Assembly (NCBI GenBank): GCA_946885645.1
Contig: CAMPGU010000249.1
Location: 1-6,162, forward strand
Length of the DNA stretch: 6,162 nt
Direction: 5' to 3'
Source of the DNA: an uncultured Haloferula sp.
Lineage (GTDB): Bacteria > Verrucomicrobiota > Verrucomicrobiae > Verrucomicrobiales > Akkermansiaceae
A model generated the notes under the pieces. The model had not been told where the DNA came from, made no database searches, and saw only the letters and a list, made by a program, of their open reading frames with translations. This document shows positions 1 to 4,102 of this stretch, in pieces. Within the stretch, counting starts at the first letter, position 1, and the number at the start of each line of letters is the position of its first letter. The position numbers and the translations under genes were made by a program.

Positions 1-16
1 TCGTTGGTCAGGGGAT

Positions 17-90
17 GACGGCCGCGGACGGCCCCGGAGGCCTCTTTCCTGCAGCGACTCCCCCGCCCTCCCACACTTCCCGAGGGGCCG
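17..90. repeat. Short GC-rich direct and inverted repeats upstream of rpoN
   Basis: The heptamer GACGGCC occurs at 17-23 and again at 27-33, exactly 10 bp (about one helical turn) apart, and a degraded version (GGAGGCC) lies at 36-42. In addition CGGCCCC at 29-35 is perfectly inverted as GGGGCCG at 84-90. The block lies 23-96 bp upstream of the predicted sigma-54 promoter, where an enhancer-binding protein could bind. The repeats are seen directly, but in DNA this GC-rich such short repeats also arise by chance. No known operator is recognised. The only reading frame at the very start closes early (TGA at 16-18), so any upstream gene would contribute at most five codons, and I cannot identify one. 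Confidence 0.25.
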
Positions 91-100
91 CAAGTAAAAT

Positions 101-135
101 AAAAAACAGCAGTGGCATGAAATTTGCTGTATTTT
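101..135. repeat. Inverted repeat (hairpin) with A/T flanks before rpoN
   Basis: The left arm AAAAAACAGCA (101-111) pairs with TGCTGTATTTT (125-135): 10 of 11 positions match (A105/A131 is the mismatch) around a 13-nt loop. The core is the 6-bp ACAGCA/TGCTGT. Read on the minus strand the stem is followed by TTTTTATTTT and superficially resembles an intrinsic terminator, but the core is short, only half GC, and no minus-strand gene ends here. The repeat brackets the -24/-12 promoter (113-128), so it could equally be an operator or simply a consequence of the AT-rich promoter region. Its function is unknown. Confidence 0.35.
113..128 (+). promoter_or_regulatory. Sigma-54 (-24/-12) promoter for rpoN
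   Basis: TGGCATGAAATTTGCT fits the sigma-54 consensus TGGCAYRNNNNTTGCW at every specified position. The invariant GG lies at 114-115 and the invariant GC at 126-127, with the required 10 nt between them. With C127 taken as -12, transcription would start near 139 and give a leader of about 51 nt before the rpoN ATG. The match lies on the coding strand, in an AT-rich non-coding gap. It is non-canonical only in having T rather than C at the sixth position, which is tolerated. Sigma-54 promoters need an AAA+ enhancer-binding protein bound upstream; none is encoded in this window. The sequence match is firm, while use in the cell is inferred. Confidence 0.7.
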
Positions 136-189
136 CCATTGTAATCGGCTTTACCTTCATGTCGTTCCGCAGGTAAGCGGAATTCGACC

Positions 190-1593
190 ATGGCCGATGC
201 CTCGCTCCATCAATCCCTGGGACAACAGCAATCGCTGGCGCCACAGATGCGGCGCAGCTTGGAAATCCTCCAAGCGAACTCGATGGAACTCCAGCAGCTT
301 GTCCAGCAGGCGCTCGAAATCAATCCCGTCCTGGAGGATATCACGGAATCGATCTCGCTCGATGAACCCGCGCCGGACGCCGAGGAGGCGGACTCCCTGG
401 ACCATCTGAACAAGACGGATGACGATTGGCGCGATCTCGAGATCCTCGAACGCCGTTCGAACCCCTGGAGCGCCGATGACGAGGAACGCCGGGAGCACCT
501 CTACAACTCGATCGTCGCGCCGGAAACACTCCAGCAGCACCTCTCCAATCAGCTCGATTTCTCGCTGGTGGATCCCGACGTCCGCATCGCCGCGCGTCAT
601 CTGATCGGGAATCTCGATCCGCGTGGCTTCCTCGACCTTCCGGCCCGCGAGCTCGCCTCCCGCCTGGGAATCGAGAAGAGGGCAATGGACGAGGCGCTGA
701 CTCTCCTGCAGAGCTTCGATCCGCCGGGCATCGGTGCCTCCGGGATCCCGGAGTCCTTGCTGCTGCAGCTTGAGCGGAACGGCGAAGGCGGGAGCCTAGA
801 GTACCGCATTGTCCGCGATCACCTGGAGGAGCTGGCGCGCAAGCGCTACCCGCAGATCGCTCGGGCGCTGGGAACAAGCGTCGAGCGGATTTCCGAAGCC
901 GCCTCGCGGATCGGGCGCTTGACGCCGAATCCCGGCGGGGACTTCGATCCAACGGGCAACCCCTATATCCAGCCGGATGTGGTGATCGAGAAGACCGATG
1001 ATGGGTGGAAAGCGCGGCTGACCAACGAGTACATGCCGAAGCTCCGTATCAGCGACTTCTACAAGGACATGCTCGGCAAGACCTCCAACGACCGGAAGGC
1101 CCGTCACTTCCTGCGCGAGCAAATCCGCGAGGGGCGCACGCTCATCCGCTCCCTCTCGCTGCGCCAGGAGACCATCCTTTCGATCGCCGAAAAGCTCATC
1201 GAACATCAGCCCGCCTTCCTGGAAAAAGGCCCGCGGCACCTGCGTCCGTTGACGATGAACGAGATCGCCGATCAGATCGGGCTGCACGCGACCACGATCT
1301 CCCGCGCGGTGGCGGGCAAGTACGTGCTGACACCGCACGGCCTGATGGAAATGCGCGCCTTCTTCGCCGCCGGCTATCAGACCGCGGACGGTACCGAGGT
1401 CTCGAACGCGGGCGTGCGCGAGGCGATCCAGGATCTGATTTCAAAGGAGGATCCCTCCAAGCCGCTTTCGGACGATGCCTTGGCGAAGCAGCTCAAGACG
1501 CAGGGCATCCCCGTGGCGCGCCGCACCGTGGCGAAGTATCGCGAACAGCTCGGCATCCTGCCTTCCCACCTGCGGAAGTCGTTCACGGGCTGA
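190..1593 (+). CDS. rpoN: RNA polymerase sigma-54 factor RpoN
   Basis: This encodes sigma-54 (467 aa, near the usual family length), which directs core RNA polymerase to -24/-12 promoters and needs ATP-dependent enhancer-binding proteins to open them. All regions are present. The Gln/Leu-rich activator-contact Region I is at about 6-50 (SLAPQMRRSLEILQ, ending ALEINPVLED). The acidic Region II linker is at about 51-110. The core-binding part has FDPPGIGA (176-183), PNPGGDF (246-252) and QPDV (261-264). The helix-turn-helix is near 354-375 (LTMNEIADQIGLHATTISRA), followed by KYVLTPHG. The intact RpoN box ARRTVAKYRE is at 443-452 and reads the -24 element. The ATG at 190 has GCGGA (177-181) 8 nt upstream, and starting there gives a complete Region I. 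A consensus sigma-54 promoter lies upstream, suggesting autoregulation. The stop overlaps the convergent acetyltransferase gene by 11 bp. Confidence 0.98.
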   Translation: MADASLHQSLGQQQSLAPQMRRSLEILQANSMELQQLVQQALEINPVLEDITESISLDEPAPDAEEADSLDHLNKTDDDWRDLEILERRSNPWSADDEERREHLYNSIVAPETLQQHLSNQLDFSLVDPDVRIAARHLIGNLDPRGFLDLPARELASRLGIEKRAMDEALTLLQSFDPPGIGASGIPESLLLQLERNGEGGSLEYRIVRDHLEELARKRYPQIARALGTSVERISEAASRIGRLTPNPGGDFDPTGNPYIQPDVVIEKTDDGWKARLTNEYMPKLRISDFYKDMLGKTSNDRKARHFLREQIREGRTLIRSLSLRQETILSIAEKLIEHQPAFLEKGPRHLRPLTMNEIADQIGLHATTISRAVAGKYVLTPHGLMEMRAFFAAGYQTADGTEVSNAGVREAIQDLISKEDPSKPLSDDALAKQLKTQGIPVARRTVAKYREQLGILPSHLRKSFTG

Positions 1594-2161
1594 ACCCTCG
1601 TTTCGACGGAACCCGCGCATACACCCTCGTGTCGCGGGGGCTGCCATCGAGGTCGAGGCGTTCGTTCCGGAGAATTCCCTCCAGCTCGAAGCCGGCGCGC
1701 TCGGCGAGGCGCCAGCTCCTCACGTTGGCGTTGTCGGTCGTGAGGAAGACGCGGTTCGCTCTCAGGGTCTCCAGCGCGAAGTCGGACAAGGCTCGCACTC
1801 CCTCGGTGATAAGGCCTTTGCCGGTATAGCCGGTGCGTCCCCAGTAGCCGACCTCGAAACACCGCAGGGACCAGTTCATCTCATGGAGGCCGGAGCCCCC
1901 GATCAGTTCGCCGTCCTCCTTCGAAAAGATGAGCGCCATCATGTCTTCGCGCGCGAGGAAGCGGGCATGGGCCCGGCGGCACGATTCCTCCGAGTCTTTC
2001 AAGGTGGGCGGAGTCCGCACCCAGCCAAGCCACGGACTGAGTTCAGCCAAAGAGGAGAGGACCGCGCGGTTGAAGACTTCCCCGTCACCCGGTCTCGCGG
2101 AGCGCACGATCACGCGAGCGGTTTCAATCGTCTCGGGAAAATGAGGAAGGGGCGGCTTCAT
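1583..2161 (-). CDS. GNAT-family N-acetyltransferase (RimJ/RimL-like)
   Basis: This is a 192-aa GCN5-related acetyltransferase of the RimJ/RimL type, a family that transfers acetyl from acetyl-CoA to amino groups such as ribosomal protein N-termini, amino acids or small amines. The substrate here cannot be told. The N-terminal beta strand IETARVIVRSARPGD (12-26) is family-typical. The acetyl-CoA pyrophosphate loop is GRTGYTGKGLITEG (108-121). NANVRSWRLAERAGFELEG (144-162) is the classic motif B, with the N-x-x-S-type segment and the GF-x-x-EG turn. The ATG at 2161 is chosen because it gives the normal family N-terminus; an in-frame TTG at 2179 would add six residues. No strong Shine-Dalgarno is visible for either. 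The upstream DUF3820 gene stops at 2189, 27 nt before this ATG, so they are probably co-transcribed. The 3' end overlaps that of convergent rpoN. Confidence 0.93.
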   Translation of the reverse strand: MKPPLPHFPETIETARVIVRSARPGDGEVFNRAVLSSLAELSPWLGWVRTPPTLKDSEESCRRAHARFLAREDMMALIFSKEDGELIGGSGLHEMNWSLRCFEVGYWGRTGYTGKGLITEGVRALSDFALETLRANRVFLTTDNANVRSWRLAERAGFELEGILRNERLDLDGSPRDTRVYARVPSKRGFSP

Positions 2162-2188
2162 GAAGGCGCGGATATTCAAGAGAGCCAG

Positions 2189-2515
2189 TCACTTCCGCTC
2201 GTCCGCATCCGGAAAACGGAACTCCTTCTTCCGCCGCGGCTTGAAGCGGACCCGGCCACCGTTCGCCTGGCGCAGCGGGTCGAAAAGAGAGTCCATGCCC
2301 ACCCCTTTGACCTCGAAGACAATGGCGAGCAGTTCGCCCAGCCGTCCTTTGGGGAAACCCCGCTCCTTGAACCAACCGAGATACTCGACGGGCAGGTCGT
2401 AGATCGGCATGCCGGCGGGCGGGACGGCTTCGCGGCCGTACTTTCCGAAAGGCATCCGGGTCCGCCCGATCTCGTTGAGCAGGTTCCGGAAATCCTCGCG
2501 ATCGATCTCGTTCAC
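2189..2515 (-). CDS. DUF3820-family small protein (putative quorum-sensing-regulated virulence factor family)
   Basis: This is a protein of about 108 aa whose molecular function is unknown. It matches what I recall of the DUF3820 family: TRMPFGKYGRE (19-29), PIYDLPVEYLGWFKERGFPKGRLGELLAIVFEVK (about 37-70), then a GVGMDSLFDPLR helix and a very basic tail (RVRFKPRRKKEFRFP). No signal peptide or membrane segment is seen, so it is probably cytosolic. The start is uncertain. The frame stays open to 2785 but that would run deep into the divergent trhA gene. No ATG lies before the conserved MPFGKY (ATG at 2455). GTG at 2515 gives the roughly 20-residue lead typical of the family, with GGTGGA 10 nt upstream. 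GTG at 2530 (113 aa, GGGA 6 nt upstream) is the main alternative, and GTG at 2587 is less likely. It probably leads an operon with the acetyltransferase. The family name hints at virulence, but nothing here supports that role. Confidence 0.85.
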   Translation of the reverse strand: MNEIDREDFRNLLNEIGRTRMPFGKYGREAVPPAGMPIYDLPVEYLGWFKERGFPKGRLGELLAIVFEVKGVGMDSLFDPLRQANGGRVRFKPRRKKEFRFPDADERK

Positions 2516-2606
2516 CCGCCCATGATCCACCCGGCATCCCGCAAAGGAAACACGGAATGTCGCCCCGCCCTCGACATCCTGCCCCACTGGAGCGATTCTA
2601 ACCCCG
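2516..2606. promoter_or_regulatory. Divergent intergenic region between DUF3820 gene and trhA
   Basis: Roughly 76-91 bp separate the divergent starts, so the promoters for both presumed two-gene transcripts should lie here or reach slightly into the flanking genes. The only -35-like hexamer facing trhA is TCGACA (2571-2576), and the best-spaced -10 candidate, ATTCTA (2595-2600), is a poor match to TATAAT. No -24/-12 element, clear palindrome or riboswitch-like structure is evident. I therefore mark the position of the control region but not a defined promoter. Confidence 0.35.
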
Positions 2607-3266
2607 ATGCCGCCGGAGCCCCAGCGACCGCGTTCCCCGCTGTGCGAGAGCAAGGCGGAGGAGCTTGCCAGCATGGCCACCCACGCGCTGGGGACCGCCC
2701 TGGCGATCGGTGCCCTCGTCGCGATGATCCTGGTGGCGGATGGCGAGGTGTTCCGCACCGTCTCCGCCAGCGTCTTCGGCGGCACGCTCGTTCTCCTCTA
2801 CCTTTCGTCCACCCTCTATCACGCGACTTCTTGCGAGCGCCGCAAGCCGCTCCTGCAGGCGCTGGATCATGCCTGCATCTACCTCCTCATCGCGGGCTCC
2901 TACACCCCGCTCACGCTGGTCGCCCTGCGGGGGCCCTGGGGCTGGTCGCTCTTCGGCATCGTCTGGATGATGGCCTTCGGCGGGGTCTTGCTAAAGACCC
3001 TCTCGCGCGGCAAGCGCGATAGCTGGTGGTCCACCGCGCTCTATATCGTCATGGGCTGGCTGGCGGTCATCGCCTGGGGCCCCATGATCCGCGCCCTACC
3101 CGTCGCCGGAGTCGCATGGATGGTCGCGGGCGGCCTCTGCTACACGCTCGGCGTCATCTTCTTTTCGTGGCGACGGCTGCGCTTCAACCACGCCATCTGG
3201 CACCTCTTCGTGCTGGCGGGCAGCGCCTGCCACGTGATCGCCACCGTGCTCTATATCCTCCGCTAG
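2607..3266 (+). CDS. trhA: TrhA/hemolysin III (PAQR-type) seven-helix membrane protein
   Basis: This 219-aa integral inner-membrane protein belongs to the hemolysin III/YqfA group, the bacterial branch of the PAQR superfamily, linked to membrane homeostasis. The hemolysin name comes from one early member and is not evidence of toxicity. About seven hydrophobic helices are visible, starting near 28, 54, 88, 112, 143, 166 and 198. Family motifs are all present: EELASMATHALG (18-29), SSTLYH with SxxxH at 68-72, LDHACIYLLIAGSYTP (86-101), and NHAIWHLFVLAGSACH with HxxxH at 195-199. H72, H195 and H199 match the zinc-ligand pattern of PAQR proteins. The ATG at 2607 keeps the conserved Glu pair, with only a distant GGAG (2589-2592). 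The ATG at 2673 has a better-placed GGAGGAG but would remove that motif. mutM begins 7 nt after the stop. Confidence 0.95.
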   Translation: MPPEPQRPRSPLCESKAEELASMATHALGTALAIGALVAMILVADGEVFRTVSASVFGGTLVLLYLSSTLYHATSCERRKPLLQALDHACIYLLIAGSYTPLTLVALRGPWGWSLFGIVWMMAFGGVLLKTLSRGKRDSWWSTALYIVMGWLAVIAWGPMIRALPVAGVAWMVAGGLCYTLGVIFFSWRRLRFNHAIWHLFVLAGSACHVIATVLYILR

Positions 3267-3273
3267 TCCCGCC

Positions 3274-4092
3274 ATGCCCGAGCTACCGGAGGTCGAAACC
3301 ACCCGCCGCGGCGTGGAGCCGCATGTCAAGGGCAGGAGGATCCGCGAGGTCATCGTGCGGCATCGCGGGCTCCGCATGCCGGTGTCGGCATCCCTCGACG
3401 AACTCGCGGGCAGCCGTTTCACTTCGGTGAAGCGCAGGTCGAAATACCTGGTCTTCGAGCTGGAGGAGCACGGCTCGCTGCTCGTCCACCTCGGCATGTC
3501 CGGCAGCTTGCGGATCGCGGATCCAGCGTCGGAATTCAAGAAGCACGATCACGTCGCGCTGACGCTGGAGTCGGGCAAGCAGCTCCGCTTCCACGACCCG
3601 CGGCGCTTCGGCATCTTCCTTCACCTGCCGGAGGGCGATCCCTTCGCCCATCCTCTGTTGAGAGACCTGGGGCCGGAGCCCTTGGAAGACGGCTTCTCCG
3701 TGGAAACCCTTGCGCGCGCCTTCGCGACAAAACGTATCGCCATCAAGGTCGCGCTGATGGATGCCAAGGTGGTGGTGGGCGTTGGCAACATCTACGCCAG
3801 CGAAGCCCTCTTTCGCGCCGGTATCCGCCCCGCCACACCCGCGTGCAAGATTTCCCGGCCCCGCCTCAAGAAGCTCGTGGAGGGCATACGCGCAGTGCTC
3901 ACGGAGTCGATCGAGCAAGGCGGCACCACCTTGCGGGACTTTCTCCATTCCGAGGGCGAGCCCGGCTACTTCAGCCAGCGGCTCTTCGTTTACGAAAGGA
4001 AAGGCGAAGCCTGCCGCGTCTGCGGCACGCCGATCCGGCAAGCGGTGATGGGCCAACGCTCCACCTACTGGTGCCCGAAGTGCCAGAGGTGA
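3274..4092 (+). CDS. mutM: Formamidopyrimidine-DNA glycosylase MutM/Fpg
   Basis: This is a base-excision repair enzyme that removes 8-oxoguanine and ring-opened purines from DNA and nicks the strand by beta,delta-elimination. At 272 aa it has the normal family length. The N-terminus is MPELPEVE, so P2 (Schiff-base nucleophile), E3 and E6 are present once the initiator Met is removed; this also fixes the start. K57 (in RSKYL) is present. The helix-intercalating set is M75 (in LGMSG), R111 and F112 (in HDPRRFG). The H2TH region includes VGVGNIYASEALF (168-180) with N172. The C-terminal zinc finger has C247, C250, C267 and C270 around the DNA-contacting QRSTYWC. No Shine-Dalgarno lies in the 7-nt gap after trhA, so translation is probably coupled to it. 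The stop is 10 bp from that of the convergent CAP gene. Confidence 0.98.
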   Translation: MPELPEVETTRRGVEPHVKGRRIREVIVRHRGLRMPVSASLDELAGSRFTSVKRRSKYLVFELEEHGSLLVHLGMSGSLRIADPASEFKKHDHVALTLESGKQLRFHDPRRFGIFLHLPEGDPFAHPLLRDLGPEPLEDGFSVETLARAFATKRIAIKVALMDAKVVVGVGNIYASEALFRAGIRPATPACKISRPRLKKLVEGIRAVLTESIEQGGTTLRDFLHSEGEPGYFSQRLFVYERKGEACRVCGTPIRQAVMGQRSTYWCPKCQR

Positions 4093-4102
4093 GCGGCGCT
4101 CC

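Noticed and set aside
101..135. The hairpin as a confident intrinsic terminator
   Set aside because: The core stem is only 6 bp and half GC with a 13-nt loop; on the + strand just four T residues follow, and no minus-strand gene needs termination there.
117..173. A possible 18-codon leader peptide (MKFAVFSIVIGF...) before rpoN
   Set aside because: It would start upstream of the predicted transcription start at about 139, lacks a ribosome site, and overlaps the promoter core.
8..244. A 78-codon minus-strand frame over the rpoN upstream region
   Set aside because: It overlaps the rpoN start and the predicted promoter, has no family resemblance and no good ribosome site; composition changes across it follow the DNA, not a protein.
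2571..2600. A -35/-10 promoter for trhA (TCGACA, 18 nt, ATTCTA)
   Set aside because: The -10 matches TATAAT at a single position and would put the transcription start almost at the ATG, so it is not supported.
1475..3022. A 515-codon open frame on the + strand crossing the acetyltransferase and DUF3820 genes and part of trhA
   Set aside because: It overlaps three genes with recognisable families in other frames, has no recognisable domain, and is Arg/Pro/Ala/Gly-rich as expected of an antisense shadow in high-GC DNA.
3785..3799. A second -24/-12-like match on the minus strand (TGGCGTAGATGTTGC, GG-N10-GC)
   Set aside because: It lies inside mutM and is dictated by the codons for the conserved GNIYA segment, fails the consensus at the -24 flank and the final W position, and has no minus-strand gene start downstream.
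3283..4056. A 257-codon minus-strand open frame within mutM
   Set aside because: It is fully antisense to a clear mutM with all catalytic residues intact, and the translation shows no family motif.
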